A stretch of 64,000 bases of DNA from Nomia melanderi (lineage: Eukaryota; Arthropoda; Insecta; Hymenoptera; Halictidae): positions 11,540,606 through 11,604,605 of the forward strand of contig NC_135009.1 of the NCBI RefSeq assembly GCF_051020985.1, in the 5' to 3' direction. Below are positions 11,231 through 22,857 of this stretch, in pieces. Position numbers and translations under genes: made by a program. Under the pieces are notes generated by a model. It searched no databases. It had not been told where the DNA came from and saw nothing but the letters and a program-made list of their open reading frames with translations. Each line of letters opens with the position of its first letter. Position 1 is the first letter of the stretch.

Positions 11231-11432
11231 TTAACCCTAATCGGATCACTTGTGACTTTGAGTCACATTTGAACTTTTTACTTAAATTCTTTGATCACTT
11301 CATGTTGCACTTCCAAAAGTTTTTTTGGAATAACATTTGTAACATTTTAATCATTTCTTTTATTCTCATAAGTGGCCGAGAGTCACGTCGTGGTATATTC
11401 GTTGTAAAAACACGTGGTACGATTAGGGTTGA
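11231..11432 (+). mobile_element. Family D TTAA MITE
   Basis: Left end TTAACCCTAATCGGATCAC; right end in reverse complement TTCAACCCTAATCGTACCAC, where the TTAA has changed to TTGA on the plus strand. The copy at 19579-19789 is the same family in opposite orientation and aligns along the whole length, sharing ATTTTAATCATT and TTTATTCT internally. The left subterminal hairpin is GTGACT-TTG-AGTCAC. The right end is immediately continued by a 38-bp tandem array that repeats the terminal GATTAGGGTT motif. Confidence 0.85.
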
Positions 11433-11611
11433 AATATCTGAAACTAAAAATGTCGCCAGATTAGGGTTAAAATATCTGAAACTAAAAATGTCGCCAGATT
11501 AGGGTTAAAATATCTGAAACTAAAAATGTCGCCAGATTAGGGTTAAAATATCTGAAACTAAAAATGTCGCCAGATTAGGGTTAAAATATCTGAAACTAAA
11601 AATGTCGCCAG
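11421..11611. repeat. 38-bp tandem array built on a MITE terminus
   Basis: Five units start at 11421, 11459, 11497, 11535 and 11573 with an exact 38-bp period. Each starts GATTAGGGTT, then runs AAATATCTGAAACTAAAAA and TGTCGCCA. The first unit overlaps the right end of the family D MITE; the rest repeat that terminus together with the adjacent flank. Units 2-5 are practically identical, while unit 1 has G in place of A in TTAA. Confidence 0.95.
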
Positions 11612-12663
11612 CGAAGCATATTGACTGATCAACAGAAGGTTAACGGAGGAACTCCAAACGTCACACGCGGATGACACAGGATGTATCAACGAAATATCTT
11701 GAGCCCGTCTTGGCCAGAGCCAACAAAAATGGAAATTCGAATGCGTCGTTCGTCCGGTGCCCGGTATATTCCGCGATTGTTCGCCGACATTCGGCCCAAG
11801 CCTTCGGACAATCCCCTTTAACCCCTTGTCACGATAAATCCTCGCGATCTGCGGCGCGCGTCGCTCGCGGGACACGCTCCGCCGAACGTTTTCATCCCGT
11901 GAAATGCCGTTTCCTCGCAGACTTTCCCGCCGGGCACAAAGGCGCGCTCGCGCTCGAAGGAAAAGCCCGCGACTCAAAAGATTAACGCGCGATAATTACC
12001 CGCAACAAAAGGACAATACTTCGCCGCGTGGCTCGACGCACACACGGAGCACGCCGCGTTTCACACTTTCCCGGCGTCAAAGGGAGACCCGCGCCGATCC
12101 TCCGGCGCAGTCACCATCGACACCGAACAATACGATTTTCTGTATAATTAAGAGTCGCGCGACGAGTGGGAACGCGCCATAATTGCGAATTGCTGGTTCG
12201 CCTCGCTCGAACAATGCTCGGTTCACGGGAAAGCGCGACGCGGCGCTGGGAAATCAATTATGGCGCAGTCGGGGTGGTTAACGAGTAAAAACAAGTGAGA
12301 AATACAGGAAGGAACTGTTTCGTTTCAGGAAAATGTGCATTTCGTTCGTTATAGTGAGAATTCGGATCGGAGATTGAGGGGGACGCGCGTGTTTGTAAGT
12401 GATAGATCGAGTTGCAGGTGATAATTGAGAGAGGTTAATCTCAGGAATATTAAGTGGAACGTGTAAAGTGAAATTTTCTAATCTGGAACCTTGTTATTGA
12501 GGAAATCTACCTTTGGTAATTCGGGCACTAATTTTAACTTCTGAAAATGGAGCTTTAAACAGAAAATTGTCGTTCTACGATTCTTACACATGAATTTTCG
12601 CGTGTACAATAATTATGTATTAATTACGACTGCCAGTTGTATTACCCAAACTATCATCGAATG
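11612..12663. other. Non-coding stretch, CpG-rich first half
   Basis: Open frames of 92-139 codons overlap on both strands between 11558 and 12182; the minus-strand one runs into the 38-bp array. None has a recognisable domain. A perfect 12-bp inverted repeat, GCGCCATAATTG at 12174-12185 and its complement at 12255-12266, is the only structure noted. Confidence 0.5.
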
Positions 12664-12864
12664 TTAACACTAAAACCAGACGAGTCAAAATTACTCCAGA
12701 TTTCTACCTTCTGCAATCATTGAAAACATAACAGACGCTTCTCTGAGAAACGAGTAACGAAATTGATTTACCAACACCCAATTAATTAGTCTCAATAGTT
12801 ACTCTCTTGGAGTTCCTACAGAGGAATTTCAAATAGTCAATTTAACTGCTAGCTTCAGTGTTAA
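12664..12864 (+). mobile_element. Family B TTAA MITE
   Basis: A 201-bp element, TTAACACTAAAACCAG at the left and, in reverse complement, TTAACACTGAAGCTAGC at the right. Internal family B signatures are present: ACAGACGCTTCTCTGAG, an AATTGATTTA segment, and CTCTTGGAGTTCC near the right end. Non-coding. The ends are degraded relative to the family pattern TTAACACTAAAACTACC. Confidence 0.8.
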
Positions 12865-13805
12865 GGATTTACAAACTTTTATATAAAATCAAAACCTCCG
12901 TCCTGCAGCGAACGAGTCCCAGTAGTTAATCGCAGGACGTACAGTTTTTCCGCTCACCGTGTATCGTTCGTCCGAGATCGCCAACGGACAGAATGGAAGC
13001 AAAGTTTCCTGAACAGCTGTTTCCATTATTGCCGAGTCCGGGGTTAATGGGCGAATCAGTCTGAAAGATTGTCGGCCGATCCCGGAGGACAGAATGCGAA
13101 CGACCCGCAAACTTGGCGAAGATGAGCTCCGCGAGTGAAAGGACCGGGGAGAAAGGGAGAAGGAGCCGGAGAGAATTAAAGAGCAAGCGAGTCGGATAGA
13201 GTACATTTCTTCCAGTGGATCCAGTCAGTCCGAACTTTCGGTTTAAGTGCGGAATAAACTTGCCTTAATTGTACCGCTCAAATACGTTAAACCTTCGCGC
13301 TCCTATGTCGGGCGAGACTCGATATCAGTTTTATTCACAGGCGTGCCTCTTCGTCGAGATAGTTTTTAAACAGATCATATTATTATATCATTTTATACGA
13401 GCCACGCTGAATTTTCCGTTCAGACCGAAAATGAATTCTCATTGAAAAAGGAAGAACTTAAAAATTTATTGGAGAGTGAAATATAGGCGTCGTAATATCA
13501 TGTATGCTGCGTTTATTCAATTTTATTTGATTGTGAAAGTATGGGTCGTATACTCTCTACAAGCTATTTTTTCAAATGCATTTCAAATAAAATGTAATAC
13601 AGACTTATCGAGGAAAAACTGCAAAAGAAATTCGTAGGGCAAAGGTTTAGCGCGGTTCACTCAAGGTATACTGCATAGCGAGTTTTCGTAAGGGCTCATT
13701 CGTCTGTGTATATTCATTCTACGATGAGAATTGTCAGTGGACACGTCCCAGGAGCAACTCACGTGTTGCTCTGGTAAAGGGATAGTGAGATTACGACATA
13801 CAGTT
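12865..13805. other. Non-coding stretch, no feature seen
   Basis: Two minus-strand frames overlap at 12889-13206 (105 and 86 codons) in different registers, both Ser/Arg-rich and without a recognised motif. The remainder is AT-rich background. Confidence 0.5.
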
Positions 13806-14054
13806 TTAACCCTTAAACGTAGCAATGTCGCCATATAACCGGCATAACATTTTTACTTATTAAGTCTGATGCCGCGTATATGGCGGCAACAATCATTTTA
13901 TTATTTTTGTCACTGTTATTGTTGTAATATTTACAATTAACACGTTGAGTATTATGCTAGGTTCTTTCTGTAAATTTCCTTCCGCTTGTTATCTATGTTA
14001 CGGTATTTTTGATGATAAGTCAACTTGAGATACTTCCGGTCTGCTAAGGGTTAA
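13806..14054. mobile_element. Family E TTAA element with internal hairpin
   Basis: Left end TTAACCCTTAAACG; right end in reverse complement TTAACCCTTAGCAGACC, sharing the first ten bases. Total 249 bp. An imperfect hairpin (16 of 19 positions) lies inside the left half, pairing 13827-13845 with 13869-13887 around a 23-base loop. An internal TTAACACGTTGAG at 13937 could mark the end of a second element, so this may be a composite. Only one copy is seen, so the boundaries rest on the end motifs alone. Confidence 0.55.
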
Positions 14055-14904
14055 CAGAAGTTTATTAACAGAATGGAAAGTAAATATAATAATGTTATTG
14101 TCTGACTCGCTGTCTTATTGCATTTACTCGCGTACTAAGTTTCATAGATTGGCTTTCATCAATTTTGTCAACCATGTCTCATCGTTTCTCTTATTCCTTT
14201 TTTCTTTCTTAGTTTCTATCTCTCTCTCCTTTTCTCTCTTTTTCTTTGTTTCCTTTTTTCACGTACTCACGATTTTCTACCACCCGCCGAGAATCCAATG
14301 TTTTCCAAGGATCCGTCTACACCCGCTCTGATTGATTACGTTCGAGAAATCCAACGATACATTGGATTTTCATATCGGACGTGAAGTGAAATACACTCAA
14401 ATCAATCGCTCGACTCGGCAGATGTCCAGGGACAAGCCTAATCGCGCGCGGAGGCGTTAATCGTCGATTATCTCGAGACGCGCCGATAAAACCGACGACG
14501 AAACCTCGATTATCGAGGGATATCCCGTGCGAGGTAATTGAATTTCTCGGCTAATGGAACGACGCCGCACGCGAGACGATCCTGAATTATGTCGGAGGTC
14601 CCGAGGAGCGTGTCTCGTATCTCGGGCAGAAAATCACACCCCCCGCGAAAGTTGCCGTAACTTTCGGACGCGCCCCGCATAATGCGGAATTGCATCCGCG
14701 AAATGCATCTGGCGGCTGTGCAGTGATTCCACGGCGGGGATCGAGGAACTGACTTTTTCCAAGGCTTGCCGGAGGGAAAGTTTTGCGGCCGTTGGAGGTG
14801 CGTCGCTGATTTTTGGGGCATCCAGTAGTTATTCAGAGAATTTGGAATCTTTCGGTACGAAGTTCGCTTTTGTAGGTGTGTGTTTTGCGTTTTATGAATT
14901 TTCT
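14055..14904. other. Non-coding stretch with pyrimidine-rich tract
   Basis: A T/C-rich tract occupies about 14190-14262 and explains the Ser/Phe-rich 79-codon frame there. The part from 14400 to 14820 is CpG-rich with a 103-codon minus-strand frame lacking any recognised domain. Confidence 0.5.
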
Positions 14905-15265
14905 ATATTTTCTGTATTTATATATTCTCTATTTCTATATTTTCTATATTTTCTATATTCTCTAGTCCTATATATTTTATATTTTATATTTTATATTTTA
15001 TATTTCTATATTTGTATATTTGTATATTTTCTATATTTTCTATATTCTCTAATTCTATACATTTTATATTTTATATTTCTATATTTTCTATATTTTCTTT
15101 ATTCTCTAGTCCTATATATTTTCTATTTTCTATTTCTATATTTGTGTATTTTCTATATTTTCTATATTTTCTATATTTTTTATATTCTCTAGTTCTATAT
15201 TTTCTATATTTTCTATATTTTCTATATTTCCTATATACCCTATTTCTATATTTTATTTTTTATAC
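14905..15265. repeat. TATATTTTC-type 9-bp AT-rich array
   Basis: The 9-bp unit TTTTCTATA dominates, mixed with 7-bp TTTTATA and TTTGTATA variants. A longer-range pattern is visible because CTCTAGTCCTATATA (or CTCTAATTC) recurs. Two of the three forward frames lack stops for long distances, giving Tyr-Ile-Phe-rich frames (14842-15192 and 15012-15839) that are artefacts of the repeat. Confidence 0.92.
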
Positions 15266-16932
15266 CTATTCTTCATATATATTCTACAATTCCGACATCT
15301 GTTCTCTACATTTCCCCACAACTTCGAACACACTCTCCCATAAAACTGCCCGCAAACTACACGAGCAGATTTTAAAAGCGCCACGAATCAACGTAGACCG
15401 TAATTTCGACTTCCGTCAGCCGCGAATAAATTATAGGGTAATCACCGCGTTAAGAATTATTGTTTACGCGTTCCCATTTGTCCCCCGCCTTTTTCTTCCG
15501 TCCGACCGACTACATATTTCCCGCAGACCGCATAGAATCCCCCGATTTTCGACGTATCGCGTTTTTCGCGCGTCCCGTCTGATTTTTTCCTTGATTTACG
15601 GGGCTCGCTGTCCCCGTGCTCGCTCTCTGGCTTGTAAAATCCCGCGCGGACCACTTTTACACGGAGTTCCGTTGACATTGTTTATTGTTCGGCGGCGTGC
15701 CCTTGCAAACACGACACGATTAATTTTTGTTACAGCGGCCGGCCATAAATTCGCCCGCGGATTTATTTTGTTTAGTTTGCGACCGCGGCTCACCGAGAAA
15801 AATATATTCCGCGGGAGTCAACCATTCTCCGCGTTTTAATGATTAATTAAACGGAATCCGTGACTTCGAATAATTCTCCTTTTGCCCGACAATTCCTCGC
15901 GAAACGTCGCTGTTACTTCGTTCAAACCGCGCTCTCTACATCAACGAATCTCAACCAACAATTCCCAACTAAAAATATTCACACACACCCGCCCTAAAAA
16001 TTTTCAAATTCTCTTACATTCTCAAAATATTACGTATCTCGTACGATCTTCAAAACCGAGAGCAACTAATAAACAATTCAATCATTCCCAAAAGATCCAT
16101 CTTTCCCTCTTCAACATCCAAAACTTCAACCTTCGATCTCCAAAAATACCGTCTACAAGCTTCAAAAGTCCTCCTCCCGCAGAATTCTACCCATCACCCC
16201 ACCATACTCACCAATCCAATATTTGCAAACAATTATAACACAACTTCTATAATCTATAATCATCCTTCCTCGAAATCCAACGTTTCACGATAGAAACTTC
16301 ATTATCCTACCAAACAGCCCCGCTCTTCGCGGGTGAAAGGTTACAGGCGTTGAAATAATAATATTTCCCGAACAATCGTAAGCGGTTTCGTTCGCTGCTA
16401 ATGTTTTCGCTTCGGAAGTAGAATCGACATTCAATTGCGGATAGGCAAACACTGCTGTATCACGCCGCGCGCCGGTATTCCTGTTGCTTGCGTTAGCCTA
16501 GCTCCGCGAGCGTGTACGCGATACAAGTTGATTGCATTCCGACCGCATAAAAGATTCCATTCGCGCCAGGAGAGGGATGGATGGGGGCGAGAGGTGGCGT
16601 CGGCGGAGAGGGGGTGCGGGTGGAACCTGTACACGGTTTACTTTTCCACCCTCTTCGAGCACCGCCAGGCCGCCCCCGTCTCCTGCCTCGCGATCTACGG
16701 GTTTCTCGTCGGTTCAAAATTTATCCAACCGGAAATTAAACTCCACCGGTCCGGCGACCTGTCTATCTTCCTCCAATCGTGTTCCGTTTCTTAGTAAGAG
16801 CGGTCGGTTACCCTCTTGGTCTCTCATCTTCGACGTTCGCGTAGATAAAAGCTGATCGAGTCGGTAGATTACGGTATCGTTCTTCTTCTTTGACGTGTCC
16901 TGTCCTTTCATGGGGAACGAGGGCTTAGAATT
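15266..16932. other. Non-coding stretch
   Basis: CpG-rich around 15400-15840 and 16430-16860, with AC-rich, strand-asymmetric sequence at about 15900-16240. Overlapping frames of 60-119 codons occur on both strands with no recognised domain. Confidence 0.5.
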
Positions 16933-17147
16933 TTAACACTGGAACTACCGGACGGGTCAAATTGAGCCGTTCCTACGTTCTTCTTTCTCGATTATTAAAA
17001 AGATAGCAGACGCTTCTCTGCGGAGTTACTGAAGAAATTGATTTAGTAATACCCAAAGTAAATCATAAGTCAATTGAGATCTTAGTAGCCGTGTTCTTAG
17101 AGTTACTATAAACAAATCTCGAAATGTCTCGATTGTTCTAGTGTTAT
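16933..17147 (+). mobile_element. Family B TTAA MITE
   Basis: The left end TTAACACTGGAACTACC is well preserved. The right end is CTAGTGTTAT, so its TTAA is mutated. Internal family B signatures include GCAGACGCTTCTCTG, AATACCCAAAGTAAAT and the GAGTTACTATA segment near the right end. 215 bp, non-coding. Confidence 0.85.
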
Positions 17148-17808
17148 ATCTACCTTGCGATACGCGACAGTTTGGAAGTTTGGTACCTTGTTTCGTTCGC
17201 TGATGCGAGGAAAGTATAATGATGCTTCGGATAACATATTGGACAGAGTTTGAATTTTGAAACAATACTGCTTCTACGCGGAACCGAGTGAGGTGGTTTC
17301 TAAACAATGTATTTTAACTCTAAATAAAGCGACAAAAATGGTGCCGCACGCTGGCCAGAAACAATTGCCTTTCAAAAAATCATGAGTTACGGGTGCCGCG
17401 GGCAATAAATACCGAGCTAAACCGAAACAATTGAATTGCTGCTCGTTACCAGCGCGCTCGCCGCCCAAAAACCGAGTCATCGACGGCCATTAATCACGCG
17501 ATATTAATTACCCAGCATCTACGAGCGTGTTCACGGACGCGGGCTCCCAAGAACCGTGCAGCTGCCTTTGAATTAGTAACACCGAGCGTTTCCTTTGGAA
17601 CGCAGCGGCTGCCCGTTGGTTCCTGTATCGGAAACCGAATCTTGTCGACCAAATGTTGGATTCCAAGTTATAGTAATCGTGTACAACATCTTTTTTATAA
17701 AAGTCGATCGAAAGCTGTGAAAGTGTAAAGATTTATTTAAGCGACGTGCAAAGTGGCAGAGTGAAGTATAAAGTTCCTTGATAGTCTCGAATAGATAAGA
17801 ATATGTGT
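17148..17808. other. Non-coding stretch, no feature seen
   Basis: No repeat or gene can be supported. Minus-strand frames of 68-101 codons occur but run into the neighbouring MITEs. Confidence 0.5.
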
Positions 17809-17956
17809 TCAACACTAAAACTACCGAGTAGTTGAATTGAATTTTTGAAATTTCTCTATAGAAACTCCAAGAGTGCATCTAAAGACAGTTTAACTGATTT
17901 ACAATTTAATTCGTGTATTGCTCGATCAACTTCTTTAATGGTAGTTTTAGTGTCAA
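17809..17956 (-). mobile_element. Family B TTAA MITE, internally deleted
   Basis: Ends TCAACACTAAAACTACC and, in reverse complement, TTGACACTAAAACTACC are near-perfect inverted repeats. At 148 bp it is shorter than other copies and lacks the central CTTCTCTGAG part. It shares its right boundary tetranucleotide (TCAA, 17953-17956) with the next element. Confidence 0.88.
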
Positions 17957-18154
17957 CCCCTTGAACTCTGTAGGCTCCAATATCGCACCAGTCATAATAT
18001 TAAATATTCTAATGAATCTTAAAGAAACTACCCTGAAATTATTCGATTTTCCATACATCCAAATTTTGTACTAACAAGGAAAATAAAAGATCGAAGAAAT
18101 GTTACAGCATTTATAATTTTCGCTAGGAATACTATAAAAATTGCAAAGGGTTAA
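17953..18154. mobile_element. Family G, probable TTAA element
   Basis: The left end is TCAACCCCTTGAACTC and the right end in reverse complement is TTAACCCTTTGCAATTT. The terminal match is short (about 9 bases after the tetranucleotide). The length of 202 bp and the position, abutting a family B copy and sharing its boundary, support a TTAA element. The interior does not match family A. Confidence 0.45.
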
Positions 18155-18449
18155 TTTTGTCGCAACTTTGTAGCCACGACAATTTCAAAGAAAATTGAAG
18201 TATCGCAGCTCCAATTGAATTTATTCATAAAAATAAGGAAATACGACATATTTGTAAAATAATCTTCGAAGTCCAGTGTCGCATTGAGAGCACGCGCGAA
18301 TGGGATTCGTCATTTCAGTTCAAGGGATTAATGTTCTTAGAGGGAAAACGTGGTAGAGACTGGGAACGTAATGGCTACGAAGGAAAAATGGTCTAACGGG
18401 TTGATTTATCCTAACGACTCAGATGTTTAGTCCTGAGTTATCTGGAGCG
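18155..18449. other. AT-rich non-coding spacer
   Basis: This spacer lies between two TTAA elements. I see no feature in it. Confidence 0.5.
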
Positions 18450-18630
18450 TTAACACAAAAACTACCAAGCAACTAAATTGACTTCTTGAAATTTGTCTGT
18501 AGAAACTGCAAGAGTGCGTCTATCAAAATTTCCATTGATCTACAATTCAGTTTGCGTATTGCTACATCAGTTCCTTTAATAATTCCTCAAAGAAGGAATG
18601 GACCATTTAGACTCGTAGATTTAGTGTTAA
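18450..18630 (-). mobile_element. Family B TTAA MITE
   Basis: Left end TTAACACAAAAACTACC; right end in reverse complement TTAACACTAAATCTACG. TTAA is intact at both ends. The interior matches the nearby copy at 17809 in the same orientation (GAAATTTGTCTGTAGAAACT and GCAAGAGTGCGTCTATC). 181 bp, non-coding. Confidence 0.88.
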
Positions 18631-19578
18631 TAATCGCTATCCACCGGCGTTTGCTTCTGCTATCGATTGTATACAAGAGAGCATACATTACCAATTCAAG
18701 AAGATAATTCCTCGAGCATCACGATCGACGGAGAAACACCTTGTTCATCGAGGACCGAACCGATTCACAGGGAAAATTCGCTGCGGCGGGCACAAAAAAA
18801 TATTTATCGAGAGACGGAGGCGAGTGGAGAACGTTCCGTTCTCGAATTGATTGCGGCTGGAGTTGAAATAGCGCTTTCTACGCTCGGACGGGCGACAGTG
18901 TGAAGATGTTTATCGAGTTTTAAACGCGAGCCCTTCGGCCCGGGTGAAAATTAACGATCCCACTCTGCGAGACAGCGCGTCGCACAAAAGCGTCTTCTAG
19001 CTGCGCATTGTTTATGCGCTCGCATCGATAACGAAATGAAACGAGAGGCGAGGGGACAAAGAAACTCTGGAGGACTCCTTTGATCTATCGATGGCTCTCT
19101 CCGACTGCAGCATTGTAATAAATGTTTTTATATCGTCCTCCAATCCCTGCTCCGCCCCTTTGTCGACGAGGCTGGCTTCCGACGCTCGCGCCGCCCGGAG
19201 AATTTCCGATTATTATCGGCGCGAGATGTTCCCAGACGAAAGTTCGCGAACACGGGACCGCGTCGAAAGTTTTCGGGAGCTTATATCCGTGTTTTCCGTT
19301 CCGAGCACTGCGCATTGGAGAACCGGGAGCCATCTTCCGCGAGAACAGGCGAAGGAGATCGAAAGTAATTCTTCTGTTTCTCAATCCTACCGCGATTTTT
19401 CAAATCGAATATTTATTATAGAATATATAATTGAATATAGTAATACCGAGAGTCGTTCTGAATTATTGATGTTTAGAGATTAGCAATGTTTCATGATGTC
19501 AAGCATGAAATCCGTGGGGTTCCGAAATTCAAGCTAATCGACAGGAATCGGTACTTGATATAAACACTAGGATTCGGT
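18631..19578. other. Non-coding stretch
   Basis: Between 19085 and 19483 three frames of 99-130 codons overlap on both strands in a CpG-rich patch; none has a recognised domain. AAACACTAGGATTCGG at about 19562 resembles a family H end directly beside the next element. Confidence 0.5.
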
Positions 19579-19789
19579 TTAACCCTAATCGTACGTGTTT
19601 CTATAACGAATCATACCACGATGACTCTCAGTCACTTATAAGAATAAAAGGAATGATTAAAATATTATTTTTGTTTACATGGCCGAAATTTTGAAGGCTC
19701 ACAAAAAACTTTTAGAAATGCAATATGAAGTAATCGAAAAATTTAAGGAAAAAGTTCAAGTGTGACACATCGTGGTCCGATTAGGTTAA
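19579..19789 (-). mobile_element. Family D TTAA MITE
   Basis: Left end TTAACCCTAATCGTACGTG; right end in reverse complement TTAACCTAATCGGACCAC. TTAA is intact on both sides and the length is 211 bp. It is the reverse-orientation counterpart of 11231-11432. The subterminal hairpin near the left end is TGACT-CTC-AGTCA. Non-coding. Confidence 0.9.
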
Positions 19790-22700
19790 CGGATGAACTT
19801 AATTACGCGACTGCCACACGCAACGGTCAAAACTAACAAAATTCCATTTCGCTAACCCGAATAAACGTTCCCTGCAAGGCTCGCCTCGTCCGTCCGCTTC
19901 TCCGAAGCCTCGGCTTCAATCTACGCGCGCGTCCGTGGAAGCCGGCGCGGCCAATCGATCGCGAACAATTTCGAGCGTGGGTTTCCGTCAAACGGAAGAT
20001 CGAAGCTCACCGTCCCGGAAAACGTTGCTCGTTTACCGTTCCCCGATTGCCTAATTCACGGGAACTAGCCCTACGGGATCGGCAGCGCGGGATGGGGGGG
20101 GGGGGGGGTGGGGGGTAGGGTCGAGTGGTCCCGCGAGCGGCGTATCGTTCCTGTGCCTTATTCTTCGCACGCTTAACCCTTCACCGATCGATCGGGCACC
20201 GGTTCTACCCGAGACCGGGCAAAAATGAGATAAAAGTCGACTCGGGAAACGGCGAGAGAGGCGGGGCGGCGAGGGGCGAACCGGGGATGACGGAGGAAGG
20301 GGTAAGAAACGACGGAGGTTTGGAAGAAGGACTCGAATGGTGGCGGCGGTGGAGTGGGAGAGCGGGAAGGAGGATGTGCTGTCGTTCTGAAAGGATAGAT
20401 TGTTAAGCTACGGCTGAATGGGAACGTCTCCTTTTTACCTCTCGTTCGGCCTTTTCTTTCGCTCGTCTCGCAGCCGACTTTTCGATTTTCTACGTCGTCG
20501 CGAAGAAAGGATATTGTTCGGCCCTCTCCCGGCAGGAGCAAGACGGGAGACAGACGCGCCGCCGACGCCGCCGCCGCCGCTGGTGGTGCCGGAGAGGAGA
20601 GGACACGGAGGATTTTTCATCAGCGCCTGCTCGGACGAAGTGCTGATTAGCGGGTACCGTGCCGATGAAATTGTTTCCTGCCTTGGTTCCGCGATGGAAT
20701 CGGGAGACTCCGTCGGGATCTTAGGGACTCCTTCGTTCGGGGGTTACGGCGAGGGGGTTCGACGGGCAGAACGGAGAATCGGAGGGTAGGAGATTGATGT
20801 AACCTGCTCGGTGCAGGCTGGGTATGTAAATTAAGTATCGGGACGAGTATGCTGATTGGTTATTGTCCCGTTCGAGAGCAGGGATTTTCTAGCGCTTAGC
20901 TGCGGGATTTTTCGCAAGAATGAATCGTGAAACTGTAGAACGCTTCTTACTGTGGTATTAGGAAGGTTGTTGGGAAATGTTCGCGAGAAATGAATGTGAA
21001 ATGAAAGAAACGTTGGCAGGTGATGTGTTAAATATGTTTATAGACAGAGCCAATCCAGTGGCGTACCGTTTGAAAATATGTCCTGGAAAGCCACTGTAGT
21101 AGCTAAAAGATTCTGGAGTTGGAATGTAATATTGGTAAGATAATCAGTGATAATGAGTGATAGTAGTGTGACAGTAATATTATGTTTGTATTTTATATGT
21201 ACGAGTAAAATGTAAGAAACGTCGAGAGGAGGATTTATTTAAACTTTCGTATACACATTCTTTCCTGGGAAACTTTGAAATAAATTGACTTGGCCATGTA
21301 AATTTACAGTCACCTGTGTACTGGGACTCTAGAGTTCTAGGAAATTGGCTGTTAATTAATTCTAGTGTTAATCGAATATTGAAGTTGTCCTTGGACGTTT
21401 TATCATTTCAATTAGTATTTCAAGAATTTCTGGAGTCTATTCCTTGTAATTCTCGTTCTGTTTCGAAGAAGTACTTTGGTTTTAGTGCGGCAAATTTACA
21501 AAGTTTTCGAATACGGTCCTCAGTTTGATCGATGAGTTCCGAATTCCGATAGCAGTATGCGATCCGTGAAAGAGCGACGTAGAACGAACGAATGTCGGAG
21601 AGGAAAGTAGGGTAGGCTATTTCTCAGCTTGGAATCCAGCGCAATAATTCAGCGGATCACGGAATTAGCTTTAAGAAGTTTTCTGCGTTCCGCGACACAC
21701 GTGGATAGGCCGCAATAGGACACTTCCGCCGGCATGGCACGTAGATTTCCTTCCACGTAAATGGCCGCCGTCGTGTATTACCACGCGGTCCTCCCGGAAT
21801 GAAATATGGCGGCGTGGAATCGGGTAAAATTGAGTTTCGAGGGATATATCGAAAAAAGGAGCAACTTATTGTTTTTTTTTTAACTTTTAATCGAATCAGT
21901 GTCGTTTTATAATTTGAGAATGTTATTCAAAGAAAGGAAGCTACGTCACAGCTTCATTGGAAAATTGGTTCGTCTCGAAATATAAGAGCAACTTAGTGTT
22001 TTTCTCAGTTTAGAAAGCTCTGATTGAATTAATGATTTAATGTTTCGACTGCTAAAACTAGAATCAGAGCGTAATCATATAACTTAAAGATGTCACTTAA
22101 ATTTTGGAAGAGAGCCACGTCAGAACTTTATCAGAACCGAAATTGATTTGTTTCAATCGTAAAGTTATTTTAAACCTGACGAATCAGCCCAGGAGGACGT
22201 TATAATAAAAGAATGTCCGACGAGGTCGAATGGGAGCTTATAAATACCACAATCGGAAACTTTCAAATCAAACTTGTTCAATTCCCAGTCAGGAAGCCTG
22301 GTGCGCTGTCAAAGAAACTTTCTCACTAGAACTTCACTGTAAGATATCTCTCCCAAGATCACTATGAAACATCCATTACCCGCGGCAGAATAAAACAGAT
22401 GATGCATGGTTGCTTCGACTAACGCATATCATACAACCATAATGAGAAACTTAGATCAGCCTTTATCCTCTGCGTAACTGGAGCATTTTGCATGGATAAA
22501 GTTTCCGCGAGGACGTGATAGGTAGTTTCAAAGAATTTTAGTAACTATTTGTTATTATTAAAGCTTTAGTCAACGAGCATCTAATCGATCAACTTTCATT
22601 CTGTTGTCTACTGTTCAATTTTACCGTTTCATTTATTCCTGCCGAAATGTCTGATAAACTAACACGTTCCGTGTCACGCAGTTTTTGTAAGGAATCATTT

Positions 22701-22857
22701 TTTGAGACACGCGTCAAAGAACAATACACGAAATAACAAAAACGTAAAAAGAGATAATATCAAAGTATCTTAAAAGTCGGCAGAAGCTTGAATGCAACTT
22801 CTATCATTCAAAAAATCAGTGCACTTTATAAGCAAGATATAACCGAAATTTCCGGTG
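19790..22857. other. Long non-coding stretch
   Basis: CpG-rich from about 19850 to 20800. There a 15-G run, a GCC-triplet run near 20557-20582 and overlapping frames of 61-123 codons on both strands occur, none recognisable. From 20800 it is AT-rich. Between about 21845 and 22160 there is a weak, diverged duplication (AGCAACTTA...GTTTTT and G(C/T)(T/C)ACGTCA repeated) too degraded to bound. A TATA-like TATAAATA at 22239 lacks other promoter support. Confidence 0.45.
20094..20108 (+). repeat. Poly-G run (15 G) with flanking G tracts
   Basis: Fifteen G residues are followed by T, six G, TA and three G. This is a potential G-quadruplex-forming tract and a likely site of length error. Confidence 0.9.

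Noticed and set aside
11421..11611. TTAGGGTT repeats resembling telomeric DNA
   Set aside because: The motif occurs once per 38-bp unit and derives from the family D MITE terminus; insect telomere repeats would be contiguous TTAGG.
15012..15839. The longest open frame in the window, 275 codons on the plus strand
   Set aside because: Its first third is the translation of the TATATTTTC repeat (Tyr-Ile-Phe repeats) and the rest is stop-poor CpG-rich DNA without a recognised domain.
21845..22160. Possible tandem duplication with AGCAACTTA and ACGTCA landmarks
   Set aside because: Landmark spacings differ (about 126 and 176 bp) and the similarity is too patchy to define units.
22239..22246. TATAAATA as a core promoter
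   Set aside because: No initiator at the expected distance and no downstream reading frame beyond a few codons.
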